Assembly (NCBI RefSeq): GCF_029227915.1
Contig: NC_079889.1
Location: forward strand, 11,222,001 to 11,286,000
Length of the DNA stretch: 64,000 nucleotides
Source: Hydractinia symbiolongicarpus
Lineage: Eukaryota; Cnidaria; Hydrozoa; Anthoathecata; Hydractiniidae
Direction of reading: 5' to 3'
Part shown: piece after piece, positions 23,346 to 40,831 of the stretch
Layout: every line of letters begins with the position of its first letter
Numbering within the stretch: position 1 is the first letter of the stretch
The notes under the pieces: model-generated
Seen by the model: the letters and a program-made list of their open reading frames with translations, nothing else
Told to the model about the DNA's origin: nothing
Database searches by the model: none
Program-made: the position numbers and the translations under genes

Positions 23346-24449
23346 AGTAAATACTGTAAGTTTACAAAGATTAAAATGAAAAAGCATTATTGATTATAAT
23401 TAGTTAGGGTTAGTGAAAATTCAGTACCATATAGTCAAATAGAAAAAAGTAATGAGACAAAATAATGAAGAGGAAAGCTAGTTGATGTATTGACTCATGT
23501 AGAAACTTGTAGCTAGGGATTTGGTTGTGCTTAATTTACAGTTTGTAAGGTTAGTATCAGGATAAATTCTTTGTGGATCCTCTCCGTTTGTGTTAAAAAC
23601 TGCTTACTTAAGTTTTCATAAATTCGTCAACTTTCTACATTAACGTCACCTAATCGACATTAATTGTGTTCGATAGAAAATATTATCTTCTTTGGAAACT
23701 TAAAAATTGTTTCCGACACGTCATCGGGAAATTTATACCGACGATGTTATGTAATTTATGCTTTCCGAATAAACCGTGATAATCCATTGATGTTTTTTTA
23801 CTACAGTGGGACGGTAAGAAGTGTGTTGTCTTTCCAAAGATTGTGAAATTGGTTTTGGTGTGAAGTGTGATAGTTGAAAATTGATTTGACCGTTGTATAA
23901 ACGAAAATAATATCTTAATGGAATTTTAGTGCTTTTTATTACGAGTGAAGGGTTCAGTTATATTACCACAGATTTCTAATGGGGTTTAATAGTGACCCTT
24001 CTTTACCTAAGAAGCTAGCTAGCTATAGTTGTTATTTTTACCTACAGACAGACGGAAAGTTCGTTTATAATGGAGAAGCATCTATTTGTATTTCATTTGC
24101 ATTTGAGCCATCTATGTATATTTGAAGTTCTATATATATATATATATTTATATATAAGGTTTGTGTGTATACATGAATCATCAAGAGGTCAAATAAATTT
24201 CTTGTTTCATCTTGCTTAACATTTTTAAAGTTTATAGCTATGCATAAATAATATATTTTGTTGAAGTTTGTGTGAATTATGTGTGGCATGTATATATGCT
24301 GTGCTTTTCCTCCCACTATATAAATTTTAAATGACAGCTACACGGCTATATGATACTATGACTAACATAATATTATATGCATTATATTTATCGTTTTAGA
24401 AAAATATTTAACAAAATAAAACTTTCAAAAAACAAAACTGTAGCTAAGA
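23346..24449. other. Presumed 5' flank and 5' UTR of the ephrin gene
   Basis: No coding exon is seen. An (AT)n run lies at about 24132-24155. A TATATAAAT box at 24317-24325 is a candidate core promoter. An in-frame TAG at 24441-24443 closes the frame just upstream of the ephrin ATG. Confidence 0.35.
24317..24325 (+). promoter_or_regulatory. Candidate TATA box for the ephrin gene
   Basis: TATATAAAT sits 125 bp upstream of the ephrin start codon. In AT-rich sequence such matches are frequent, so this is weak and based on position alone. Confidence 0.25.
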
Positions 24450-27400
24450 ATGTTCAGTCAAAAGATTTTAATATTTTACACCTTCATTTACATGGCAGAA
24501 TGTTTACTATTGCCTACATTTTACTGGGATATTCGAAATCCACTGTAAGTATTATATTTTCTTGTTATTTTATGATGTATATGTCTTCTTTTTAATTAAA
24601 AGTGGCCCTTTCTAGCTGTAAGTGCAGTACAGACCTTATTTAGGAGGTTGGATATATCTGTTTTAGGAGATCATCTCCAAAATTGGAGATTTTCTTGTAA
24701 AACACAGAAATTTTCTGTCAGAGAGGTAGCTAGTGTCTGAAGTCAAAAAACATTTTCGTTCAGCAACTAGCATGAAAAAACAACAAGAGTTTTTTTGCTC
24801 ATATGCAATATTGTAATGTAAATGTAGTGCTCTTTTAGGAAAGCAATATGAGGTGATTGAATTCATGAACTTAAATCTTGATTTCAGAGTCATTCTTTTT
24901 TTTCTAACTTAAATATTATATATATTAGTAATTTATTGTATCCCTTTTGGTAATTGTGTCATTATTATGTTTTTCTCTTCCACAAAGGCTTCTATTATAA
25001 GAGTTTGATTGTGAAAAGTCCTTGTTTCTCTCAAATAAAATACAGAAATTTTCACTTTGAAAAGTTGATTTTTTTACCTTGTCTGTCCCCATGTCTTTCA
25101 ATATTTTTTTTAAAGAGAATTTTATAGGATGTGCAAGATTTTTTTAGTTTAAGAAGACTTCATATATCACATTTCTGTATTTCAAGTAAGATGCGGTTTC
25201 ATAATATTTATGAAATCTTAGATTCAGGATGGACTCACAAGCACTTCTAAGCGTGTTATATATATTCACAAGCTGATTTAAAGGATGCAACTTAATAAAG
25301 GATAATAATATTTATCATTGCATTGTTTGCTTTGTGACAGTTTTATTTGTGTTTGCAGCTATAACAATCATTGTTTTGTTTTTCAATATTTTACATTATG
25401 ATTATTCTATATCCAGAATACTTTTGACAATCCCTTTGTTTTTACCACAATGTCAATGTCAATTATTCAGGGTTAACTATAAACCATTCACTGAAACCTT
25501 TTTTAAACTAGCAATAAGGATTCTCTTTACTTTATGTAATAAGTCAAATGCTTTTGTGAGCATTGTTTTTATTTGATTTTATATGAAGATCAAATAACAC
25601 AGGTTATCTTTGTTTAAAGCATGGTGTGAAACATGTTAAGAGATCTGTTGTCTTACAGAAACTGATTTTAATAATGACTGTGCTACTTAACACTATTTTA
25701 ATTTCACACAGTTATAAATTTCTTCACTTTAGATGGCAACTCTCCTTCTCTGTGTTGGGATTTTTTAATTTTTTTTAACAATATGAACATTTTACATTTG
25801 TCAAACAAAATTGTGTCATTGGTGTTTTCCACGACAGCTACTTGCGTTTTATTCAAGGAAAGGGAAGGGAACATAATTCTGAAATGTTGAGAAGACTTTG
25901 TAAAAACTAGCTAGCAAATTTTTTAATAACAAACCTTTAGCTATCCCATTAAAATTTCATCTTATTAAAAAAGGTCAATCATTCATCCGGCACCATAAAT
26001 TATTTGTTATTGTTGCCAAATGTTCAGGGGGTTGGGATCTTACAATGTTATGGTCATATACTGTTTTAATTCTCAAAAAGGAATTTACTTTATTGTAAAA
26101 TTCCATTGGGATAATTTTAATTTTTACAGAATGCAAGTTATTTTTAATATAGAGTTGTGTGGAATGTAGGACGTCAAAACTCAATTAACTTTTTAATTTT
26201 CATTCCCTTTTGTAATTAGACATATAATTTTTTTGTGTTGCCATAGAGATCAAACTTGTATTATTTAGTTTTTCCTAAGTCAGCATTATTATTTTTTTCT
26301 CTCGATCAAATTAAGTGAATTGATTTATGTTTAGAACCAGTAAATAGTATTGCACAACGAAATATAAGATAATTATTATAAATAAATCATGTTCTCTAAT
26401 GTACACTTTTTTCTGGCATTTCTTTAGCAGGAACAAAGTGCTAAGGTGTATCAGTGTTGAAAGCTATATTATGCTAACATAGAAAAGGAATGTTAAACCA
26501 AAAATGATGTATATACATTCTTTTTAACATAAAGTTTGACATTTTTTTAACACTAAACAAGTTTAACCCAATCATGTTTTAAATGTTTCCACAATATAAC
26601 ACGCCACAACATATTTTGATCATGAAAATTTAAATGTCAGTTTTAAATGATAAAATTTGTGATCTGTGCAGAAAATATTTTAATTCAGTGGTATATATTA
26701 CATGATTTTTTAATTCATTCATTATTAAAATGGAACATTTCTAAAAGGTGAAAGTTGAAAACAAGAAGTTATTCAGAAGTAGAAGTAGAAATCTCATTTG
26801 CAAAAACCTTCTGTCTGTTGGTTGGATAACCAATTCCTTAGAAAGAAAACCTGCAAATTTATTCCCAGGACCTTATAAACAAAAGTAAAACTTGAAAGTT
26901 GAAAAGAACAACAGTAAAATTTTAAATTTAGTGTCCAAAACTACCATCTGGTGGACACAACATACTGTGTTCAACAAAAACAGTACTGCAAGCCATGAAC
27001 TCCAATGACATAAGCAAACAAATTTTTCTTTAAAAGTTACTTTTTAGATATAAAAGTATTAATTTGTTTTGTTTATGAAAAAGGTCTCTGTCATATGTCT
27101 TTTTTTAAACCTTAACAACAACAACAACATTGTAATAGGCAAAGACTATAAGTTGTCATGAATTCAGATAACTAATTTATTCATCTTCTCATTTTAAAAC
27201 AGAAAGTGGACATGTAGTAACTAGGAAATGGGGTGATGATGTCATTTATTCTTCACCGCGGAAGTAACTAGGCACCACCTGCCACCATCCTAAAGCTGGG
27301 TCGACCCACCCGTTTCAGAGCAGACTGATTAATGGCATAATAAAAAACCTGATATTTTTTCAACTTGTTTTTTAACTAGTACTATATAATCAAGGGAAAA

Positions 27401-30400
27401 TATTTTGTAAAACAGGGTAAACAGCATTGAGACAAAAATACTTAGTTCAATAAGTTCAGTTAAAAAATTAGGAACTGTTATGCAGTCCCATGATGATGGG
27501 AGAAGGATCTCCCGAAACGTAGGCTACTAAACTATCATGTTCAAGAAATGATAAACTTTCCACAGTAATATAAATACTGCACAGACAAACCGAAATAATA
27601 TCTTCAATAATATCAAAAATTTATTCTTAAATCCTTTTTTGTAGAAAGAATTTTAGGGGTTAAGTAAAAAAGAATTCATTAAAAGTAGGGATATTTGATC
27701 AATTCCTACATTTTAAATTTTCTCCCTGTAACCTACTCTACTTCTTTCATTTAACATAATTACATAAATCCTATTTCTAATTTCATAGATTCAACTTGCA
27801 AGATTGTGATGATGAGTACACAAATATATTTATTGATAGTGGTTCTCAAATGAACTTTTTATGTCCATCCAGTGTAATAAGATTCACAGGCGAAAAATCT
27901 GAAGTCAGCAAGAGTGATTTATATGAGAGCATGTATCTTGTCGAAGAAGAAGAATTTAAAAACTGTGATATTAATAAAAGTAAAGAAAATCGCATACTTA
28001 ATTGTAATTCTCCGCTGAATCCCAATAATATAATTTTCAAGACCTGGTATATCTCAGATATTACGTCAGGCAGTCACTCGTTTGGTGTCAATAAAACATA
28101 TTTTCTTGTTGGTAAGTTCTTGTCCTGAGAAATGTTTAATTTTTTGTTGAATTAATGGGAATATATTTTTCGTCTGCTAAGTGTCCTTAATTTTTTTCAC
28201 ACAAAAATACAGAGTTAGCAAGTAAACCTTTCAGCAAAATTAGTTTCCTTATGGTGGAACTAGTACAGATTTTTGATCAGAAACATACAGTCTGTCATTT
28301 GGGTCATTGTATACATCCTTTTTACCATACAATACAGGGAAGCCACACCTCGTAAATTTCCTATACATAACCTAAAAAATGGTTGGTCTGTTTTGATTCG
28401 CAACTGAGCTGCCATTTTTGAAAAAAGTATAGTGAATGTGCATATTTATTAGATTGAATAACATTTATTTTAGCAACATCTAATGGAACAGTAAGTGGAA
28501 TAAATAACCTAAAAGGTGGTCGTTGTGAAACCAATAATATGCGAATTGCACTTACAGTCTGTGGTAAGTTCTTTGTTCGTATTGTTAAACAAATAAGCAG
28601 GGAGTTTTACAGAGGCTGCATCCTAGTGTTTAGTTTTTCTTTGTTTCCAAATAATGATAATAAAAAACTACAATCAGTGACAAAATATTTGACAAAAATT
28701 TTTTGACATGTTTTAAAACGGCAAAGAGCATCAACCCACCAATACTGCACAACCGGGAAGCAAATGTAATACTTCTATTATAGACATAGGTATGCTAAGC
28801 AGCATTTTGAATGCGCTGCTTGCACTTTCTAACATGCTAAGATTATGTATGAATTCAAGTTATAGGTCATGCTGATGTCAGCAACAATCAGCACAGCTTA
28901 ATATTTTGGATTTAACCAAAAGGGAAATAAAAGTTTGCGCAAAACAAAATTGCAGAATTTAAAATTGTGAATTGAAGCAATGATCCATGAATTTTTTCAG
29001 GAAATTCATGGATCATTTTTGGCTTAATCAATTTTTTCATTTTGGTCATTAAAATGTATTCCTTTAAAAATTTCTTTCAGTGGAAATAATTCAGGGGATT
29101 CCCCTGGTAATTCTCATATATCAATGCATTGACAGATTTTGCTCCTCTTTTTCTTGGAAATTGACAAATTAAATTGCTAATTTTAAGTTTTTTTTCTTGC
29201 ACAATAATTTCTAACGTAACCTAAGATACTAAGTTTTAAGTCTGCCGTAAATGTTCAAATTGTGTGAATCTAGTATAAAAACAACCTAATTAATACTTGT
29301 GGCAACAGAACTTAAATTTGTGGTCATATGCCAATATTTTTCTTATTGATCGCACTTACATCACCTGCTATAGAAATACTTATTGATTTAACTTTTTTGC
29401 CTGCAACACAAGCCAATTGCCAGTCAGTAGATGGCCAAATAGCTGGCAACACTGGATATATACAAACGTTACCTACAAACCCTTTGAATATCAGTTGAAT
29501 GCTCCGTCATTTCACATCATATCACATACTTAAAAGTCATAGTGAAAGTATGCAATCGTTTAAGGGATATTTAACAAGAGATGACAGAAGATGGTCAAAC
29601 AAACTGAAAAGACAGTTGTTACTCATTCTTTTTGCTCTGATAACTAAAATATAATAAATAAAATGATAAATATTCACCTATGTATACACACCATCCGGAT
29701 AAACTATCTGAGTTCATCACTAACATATTGCCACACGTAGTGTAGAGGGTTCGTTTGCGGCTTCCAGTTCTCGGGACCGCGGATCGAATCCCGCTCATTG
29801 CCAGGCAGTATGTTAGTGATGAACAAAGTAGTTCTCTTTCAATATAAAAAATAAGGAAAGGTAAAGCAAAGTACACTTGGACATTTTGAATCTTTGTGGT
29901 GCGTTGCCTTGTGATTATGGCGTTTGCTTCGTAATCACAAGGTCCGTGGTTCGGTCCAGAGCGCGAGCATGTTTAGCCAGTGTCCATACCACAACTACAG
30001 ATCAACCCATGCTATGTGAGGAAAATTGGATAGGAAATGCTGGTGTATACCTAATATATGCATTAAGTACACAGGAACCACAATAAAGTGGCTAAGCCAA
30101 TTGGGCGTTTCTAATAGTAACAAAATTTCTCACCGGTTCCAGCTCTGTTCAGGCCTTTTCCAGCATTAAAAAGTACAATAAGTAACAAAATATATAAATA
30201 TAGAGCTTAAAGTATATAAAAACATACAAACCTTGTTTAAACAAACCTTATCTTTTCGATCATTTGTTCAATTACAAACAAACAGTGTTGGTCATAAGGT
30301 GATGATTTACAATAAGTAATGGTAAAAATAAACATCAAGATATTCAAGTGCAAAAATAAACTCAATCAGCATAAATCAATCAGCTATTATGTTCGAAAAA

Positions 30401-32904
30401 GCCATTCTCGGGCTACTTAAGGTCAGTCCTTTTTTATTTTGAGGCCATTTTCAATATCTCAAGTTATGAGGAATCTGGCATAATTTATTGGGCACCGAAC
30501 TTGAAACTCTTGAATGTTCCTTTATACGGGTGATTACATGCCGACTTGATTGACCGACATAGTGCGAATTATATCGCGGACAACAAATTTCGTAGACTAC
30601 ACCACTTTTAAAAGGCACATCAATGGTTGTTACAGGTAAGGCAGAACAGCTTTCGTAACATGAAGATAATAGGGGAATTGATGAGAAATTTTTAGTGCTT
30701 GGAACACCCTTTCATCCGCAAACCTGTTGAATTTGATTATTTTAAAAGAAAATTAATATTATTTTAGAGGTTGGTTCGAACTGTCATAAAAGACCGGCAT
30801 GTAGAAATCCTAAAAAAGCTTTCACAGTCACATCAACAACGTCAACAACAACAACAACAACAACAACGTCGTCGACGACGTCAACTATGAAGACGACAAA
30901 AAAGAAAATAGTTGCACTTCCGTCTCAATCAGACAAACAATGTGGTGGTATGTTTTCTAACGCTTTCTGGGTTAACAGAGTTTAATCTTACTGTTACTTG
31001 TTAATAGTTGGAGAAGGCGGTTTGAATATGTAAAAACAACTTTTACTATATTGTGCCAGCTGTGGTTGGGCGGGGCAGATCTAGGAAATTATTTAAGCGT
31101 TGGTAACCTCCTCAAATTTTATTTTGGTCTTTGTGGGAAATGTCAAGCTTTGTTAAAATAGGCTATAAAAGAAACAAGAACAATCGTTTGTATAAAAAAA
31201 GTAAACCAACTTTCGGACATATTTGAAGCCCCTAAAAATCGGTAGGAAGATGTTCAAATTTCTCTAAAAGTCAAAATTAAATGTTCTTTTTTTTCTCTAG
31301 AAACAACTTTCACAACAATAACTGCAATATGTCTCATCTTGGGATTAATTTTTGGACTTTTAACTGGAGTAGGATTAATACTGGTTCTGCAAAGAATTAA
31401 AAACAGGTTTGCTTCATTTTTGGCAGAAAAATCTTTATACTTACTAATTTTTATTTTATATTGTTAAAGAAACTAATAAAAAATTTAAGTATAAAATTTT
31501 GCTATCTGCTTTATTTGGTTTACTGTTAAAAATCGCCATAATGAAGGAATTAATAAAAGGATGTATTGGAGTTGTGACTTAAAAATATTGTTCTAAACTA
31601 CTAATTTTGTCTCGCTAACCTTGTATGTAGGTATGCATGTTTAAATTCTAATTCTAAAGAGCAGAATCAACCAAACTTTGTGTAAAGAAAAAATATGTAA
31701 ATGTAAGTAACATTGATTTGAAGCACAAAAAGGAGCACCTACGTGTGAGCACTGTCATTACACTCTTCCTCGCACTTGTTTGTGTGCTTTGTGTTTTAAT
31801 ATCTTTAAATAACTTAAAACGCTTGGTTAAATTTATTATAAATCTGATTAAATTTTTGCTCGATTATTATCCAAATCTGCACATGATTACTTTCTTGATT
31901 ATTCAAATCCTGCCTGTATACCAGTTAGAATAAAACCCGTCTTTAAACTATCATAACAGAAAATACTTGTTTACCCACCCTCCTTCGGATAAGCCTTACT
32001 CTAAGGTTAATTTTCATCAAATAGGCATCATCCTCGAGTAAGTCCAATTGGAAAAGAAAATTAATTCGGAAAAATTCAAAAGTTTTTTGCAAATTGAGAA
32101 ATTTTCTTCACTATTTCTTGGGGACCGGGTTTAGGATAAATAAAAATATTAATATACCCATTTTATAATACAAGGCACGTGACAAAGTTCCAATGATATG
32201 CATAATCGAGAAAGTAGCGTAGTAGTTGGAAAAGTACGGATAATCAAGAAAAGTATGGATAATCGAGAAAAGTACGGATAATTGAATAAAGTACGGATAG
32301 TCGAGAAAAGTACGGATAATTGAATAAAATACGGATAATCGAGAAAAGTACGGATAATCGAGAAAGTAGCGCAGTAATAATAAAACGCAGAAATAAGTTA
32401 ATGTGATAAAAACATCAGCACTCTTAACTATATTTTTCGTGAGAGATGAGAATTGTCTCTCCTCCCGATTTGCATTAATCAACTTTGTTGTAGTTTGAAT
32501 ATTTTTTAAAGTTCCACTGCGATGGAGCGTTTAGATCAATTCTATTAAATATCACGTTACTGTCATAATATAATGTCATCACGTTCGAAATATTTGTTTC
32601 TTGTGATGTAGATTTCGCTTATTAATTTCACACTCCATCTGATATGTTTTTCTGTATAGGTGTAAATAGCTTTTGAGGATATTTCTATTTTAGAGAAGAA
32701 AAAGAACCGCCTAAAACAGCTAACATGGCGCCAACTGTGGAGTTAGACCCGAATGAGACTTTAAGGAGGGAGGCGAATCGTAAATATTTCAGCGCGGACA
32801 ATCCTACGTATAGACATTCCACTGAATTCAAAAGATTACTAAGCACGAACTCCGCCTCATCTACTGAAAGACATTCTGTTGTCCCATTGGGTGAATACGA
32901 GTAA
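24450..32904 (+). CDS. Transmembrane ephrin (B-type architecture)
   Basis: Complete 334-aa membrane protein. Exons are 24450-24544, 27789-28111, 28474-28563, 30768-30947, 31301-31406 and 32694-32904 (95+323+90+180+106+211 = 1005 nt, stop TAA 32902-32904), all joins in phase. Residues 1-22 form a hydrophobic signal peptide. FYWDIRNPLF (24-33) is the ephrin N-terminal 'YWN..NP.F' signature. The receptor-binding domain follows, with NFLCP, YESMYLV, NCDI, LNCNSP and the terminal block NNLKGGRCETNNMRIALTVC (150-169; compare GG.C...NM.L...VC). Next come a Thr/Ser-rich stalk with a poly-Thr run, a transmembrane helix at about 236-259, and a 70-residue tail with NPTY and C-terminal GEYE. Ephrins are cell-surface ligands for Eph receptor kinases and control boundaries and adhesion. 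The tail ends differently from vertebrate ephrin-B (YYKV). The signal-peptide exon is 3.2 kb from the next exon. Confidence 0.9.
27484..27536 (+). ncRNA. Hammerhead-ribozyme-like motif, probably from a Penelope-like element
   Basis: TGATGAT is followed by a stem GGGAG/CTCCC (loop AAGGAT) and then GAAACG and GTAGGCTAC. The order UGAUGA, stem II, GAAAC is that of hammerhead ribozymes, which are known in Penelope-like retroelements of animals. The core is imperfect: one extra base lies before stem II and the leading C is not in register, so activity is doubtful. It lies in ephrin intron 1. Confidence 0.35.
29712..29824 (+). repeat. 113-bp foldback unit enclosing a tRNA-like Pol III promoter
   Basis: Twenty-one-base inverted arms (GTTCATCACTAACATATTGCC at 29712-29732; complementary arm at 29804-29824, one mismatch) enclose a tRNA-like segment. 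TAGTGTAGAGG (29738-29748) fits a Pol III A box and GGATCGAATCC (29781-29791) a B box at the usual spacing. It may be a SINE head or tRNA pseudogene caught in a foldback element. It lies in ephrin intron 3. Confidence 0.5.
29885..30115 (+). repeat. tRNA-derived SINE-like sequence
   Basis: A tRNA-like head (GCCTTGTGATTATGGCGTTT, then TCGTAATCACAAGGTCC and GTGGTTCGGTCC as a degenerate B box at about 29946-29958) is followed by a non-tRNA body and a segment ending AATAAAGTGGCTAAGCC. This composition is typical of invertebrate tRNA SINEs. The 3' boundary is uncertain. Confidence 0.45.
30470..30740 (-). mobile_element. Penelope-like retroelement fragment: GIY-YIG endonuclease domain
   Basis: On the - strand an uninterrupted frame reads TTIDVPFKSGVVYEICCPRY, then NSHYVGQSSRHVITRIKEHS, then VPNKLCQ and a stop. 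The VVYEI.C..(Y)..HYVGQ(S/T)SRH...R..EH pattern is the GIY-YIG nuclease module that ends Penelope-like elements. No reverse transcriptase is present, so it is a 3' fragment. It is inserted antisense in ephrin intron 3, just before the stalk exon. Confidence 0.6.
32228..32372. repeat. 19-bp minisatellite, about eight copies, in ephrin intron 5
   Basis: Imperfect copies of AAGTACGGATAATCGAGAA run in tandem, with variants ending TGAATAA or CAAGAA. The array is bracketed by near-identical GAGAAAGTAGCG(T/C)AGTA sequence on both sides. Non-coding. Confidence 0.75.
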
Positions 32905-35900
32905 CCATGGCAATAGCATACTTTTATACTGAATTTATTTATCTAGCAATTTTTTATAGTTTTTTTTTATATCAGAATAGTTATGTTGTTTTTTCACGTA
33001 AATGTTTGTGTTGCAAATATTTTATATGCTGCGCGCATGCGCAGAAACAACATACTGATTTTTATGTTTTCAGTTTCTTTTTTCTTCTGTCAATAGATTC
33101 TAATTAATTGTTGAAATTAAAATTTCATATGTTTCGTGTATATAGTAGCACTTTAGTCAATGGTGTAAAAATTTCATCAACCCAGCCGACCCACAAACCA
33201 TCGAGACAAATAGTTTCATAAGCTGGGTAAAAGAGACTTCTTTTTGATGATTGAGATAAAATATCTCCATTATACATACAGTATTTTTTTTAATGATAGA
33301 ATTTTTAGCTTTTTTTATAAACGTTTTTTCGAAGCAATGATAAGTTTTCTGCGTAAAATGTATCTATACAGAGTAGACGTTCGTGTGTAGTCTTGTCCTG
33401 TACTGAATCATCCAAACACTAGGATGAGTAGTATCTATGCAAAGTTGAATCTCCCTGTACAGTGTTATCTTAAATTCTTCACAGCGTTAAGTAGCAAGTA
33501 TTTCGTTTTGTGTTTTTTAACATTTTTATTTGCAACCTCGTCACCAGACTGTAATGGTAATTGATTGTAATACTAGGACTTCTCATATAAATTTGGATCT
33601 TTGATCCTAGATTTGTATATAGGCTATGGTGTTTTTACCAGACTCCTTTTTATAAAAAGGAACTGGTAACGGAGTTATGTGTGTTTATTGTGTAAATACG
33701 TTATGTTAAAAATTCATTTTTTAAAATAGCAGGGAACTGGTAACTAAGTCGGATTTTGTACTGTTGTGCTTGTAGGCTACAAAAGGCACGTCTTTTCTTC
33801 CTCTGTTAGGCGAATGAATCAATCAAGTCACGTGTTTTCTTTTTATGAAACTGATATAGATTTAGCAGAGCAAACGTGGAAGCAACTAATTTTTATGTTT
33901 TTTGCATCTTTCTTTTTACTAAACTAAGGATGGCTTCTACAATCGTGGCCAAAAAAATTGAGATAAATGCTGTTTATTCTCCATTTCTCAAATATTGACA
34001 CAAGCGTCAAATGGTCAATGCTCTGCAATCATCAGTTTTGCTACTTTTGCCCACACGTAGGATAGACTTGACAAGTTCATAGTGTGTGAATCTAATATAG
34101 AATGAACCTACGCAATTACTTGTGGTGGCAAACTTCGAAGTTTGTTGTCTTGTTTCAACATTTTTGACCAAGATTGAAGTTCTCTGTTTCAAGATTTTGA
34201 ACTTCGTGTTGTTTTAAAAATGTTGTTTATAAATATGCGTATATGTTGCAAAAGCTGTTTTAGTTTTCGTGCCTGTGGGACTGGGTCCAAAGTTGTCTGT
34301 AAGTAAAAATGGTAGCTGCGATTGGCAAATCCATGTATTCTTTTTTGCGGGCTAAAGAGCAATATGCGATATAAGAAAAACTTTGATTTCAAAATACTGC
34401 GGTAATTACAGTCTGTGGTCGCACTGACTACGATCAAATCTACCGATTCTCTGTTCATACTTATATCTATTGAGAGATAGTTCCCGCGCACACGAAATAA
34501 CAAGCTGCTGAAAATTAAAAGGTTGGAATGACAACTATAACAGCAAGAATATAGGAATATAGATTTCAGCCTGTATTTTTTTGTATTTCAGCAGTATTTT
34601 TTGTGAAACATGTGGATGGTTATATTGTAACTTATATGTCCAGTAAATTTGATGATGAGTCATGTGCCCGGTAAGACAGTAATATGTCCGGTGTTTTTAT
34701 GGTGAGACGGCAATGTATCTGGTAGGTTTAGTTGAAAGGTAGGTTTGAAAGGTAGGGCTTTGTAGTGAGTACTATTGTGCATTGTTCAAACTTATTGAAG
34801 GAATGTAACTTCCGGTCGAAAATATGTATGATTGGTAAAACCATGAATGATTCCACGGGCTTATGGACTATGAGCTATGAGTTTTCGATTTTACTTCCCA
34901 ATAGAGCATTTACAAAAAAATAATGGTTGAAAAACCTCTTCACAAAAGCCTAGCATAAAACTTGTCTGACTAGGTCTTTAATTTCTTTTGTATCAATTAT
35001 AAAGATGTCCTTCTTAAGGGATTTTAATATTTAGCGCATCGCTATGATGAGAAAAAACAAAAACCCATCAATATAACTACGCATATTTACATAAATTAAA
35101 AGCTTTACCATGGCAACAGTATTAAACATATAAAAACAGCAAGATGGTAGAATAAGTAACAACAAACTTTTTTATGGTTTATATTTACTTCTCTTTTATT
35201 TGCATACTAATTTACTTCACGAGTGATGTAACTTTGTAACAACAAGAAAGCAGCAATCAATTTAAAAATTCAAGATGGTGGAGAAGGTATTGTAAATATT
35301 CAAATTTTAATAGACTTTAGTTTTGGATTAAAGTTTCATCCACCCATATGTTAGATCGGTATAACTGACACACAACATTCTCTGTTACCACTTTATTGGT
35401 AAAACATGTTGCACAACAAAGCGACGCAGGAGATGTTGCACAACAAAACGACGCAGGAGATGTTGCACAACAAAGCGGCGCAGGAGATGTTGCACAATAA
35501 AAGCGACGCAGGAGATGTTGCACAACAAGTCTTGCACAACGATTACAAGTTTTAATGTAAACCGACTATAAGGAGCTCTGCTTACGAGAATTCACAGAAC
35601 ACACTTCATTTTAGAAATTTTTCGTTATTTTTATTCGTCAAGATAACCTGAATACTGACTACGTTAAAAAAATTACAATGCTTAGGTTTTTATAAGGCTT
35701 TTTTGTTAACAGAAACTGCATGCATGCACTATCAAAATGCGAATGCTAATTTTCGGCTTAAGCGACGGTTGTTGTATCTGTCGCATTTATGTGGCAGCGA
35801 TTTTTGGTATTTAAATGACGGCTATATTTAGCATGAATGTGACGCCTATTCTTGGCGTTAAAGGGGCTACGGAACGGCTATTGGTTTTTGACTTTAGTGA

Positions 35901-36202
35901 CTTACACGAAAGTCGAGATGGAGGCGGCGAAAAACAAAAATGGCAATTTTTTCTGGCATGTATGTAATTTACAGACTCGAACATATAGATATATCTAGAA
36001 TTTTTATGTCCAGCCTTGGTCATGTTTTCATCCAGAATGAGTCTTGATGAAATATTTCTTTCTAATATAAAATTAAAAGAATATTCTCTTTTGTAAAAAT
36101 TTTTATTACAGCAGTTAAAAATATTTGCCTCTGTGATCTATGTTTGCAAAAAATTCAATTCAAATGTAAGTGCAAAAATCATGAAATACTTTTTCTGTAC
36201 AG
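32905..36202. other. Ephrin 3' UTR and upstream region of the TBATA-like gene
   Basis: No convincing coding exon. A GCGCATGCGCA palindrome at about 33035-33045 matches an NRF1-type site. A fragment of the CAACCTCGT MITE terminus lies near 33533. A 27-bp tandem repeat is at 35406-35540. The 5' exon(s) of the TBATA-like gene should lie here but were not found. Confidence 0.35.
35406..35540. repeat. 27-bp tandem repeat, four to five copies
   Basis: Copies of an ATGTTGCACAACAAAGCGAC-type unit (27 nt in all) start at 35406, 35433, 35460 and 35487, then a degraded one. The period is a multiple of three, so one - strand frame stays open through the array, but no gene context supports translation. 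Confidence 0.75.

Positions 36203-40831
<4,629 letters not shown>

Noticed and set aside
24377-24595. 72-codon frame around the ephrin first exon
   Set aside because: The frame that joins the ephrin domain is the one from ATG 24450, shown by the YW...NP.F signature across the splice. This other frame would hit a stop after the join.
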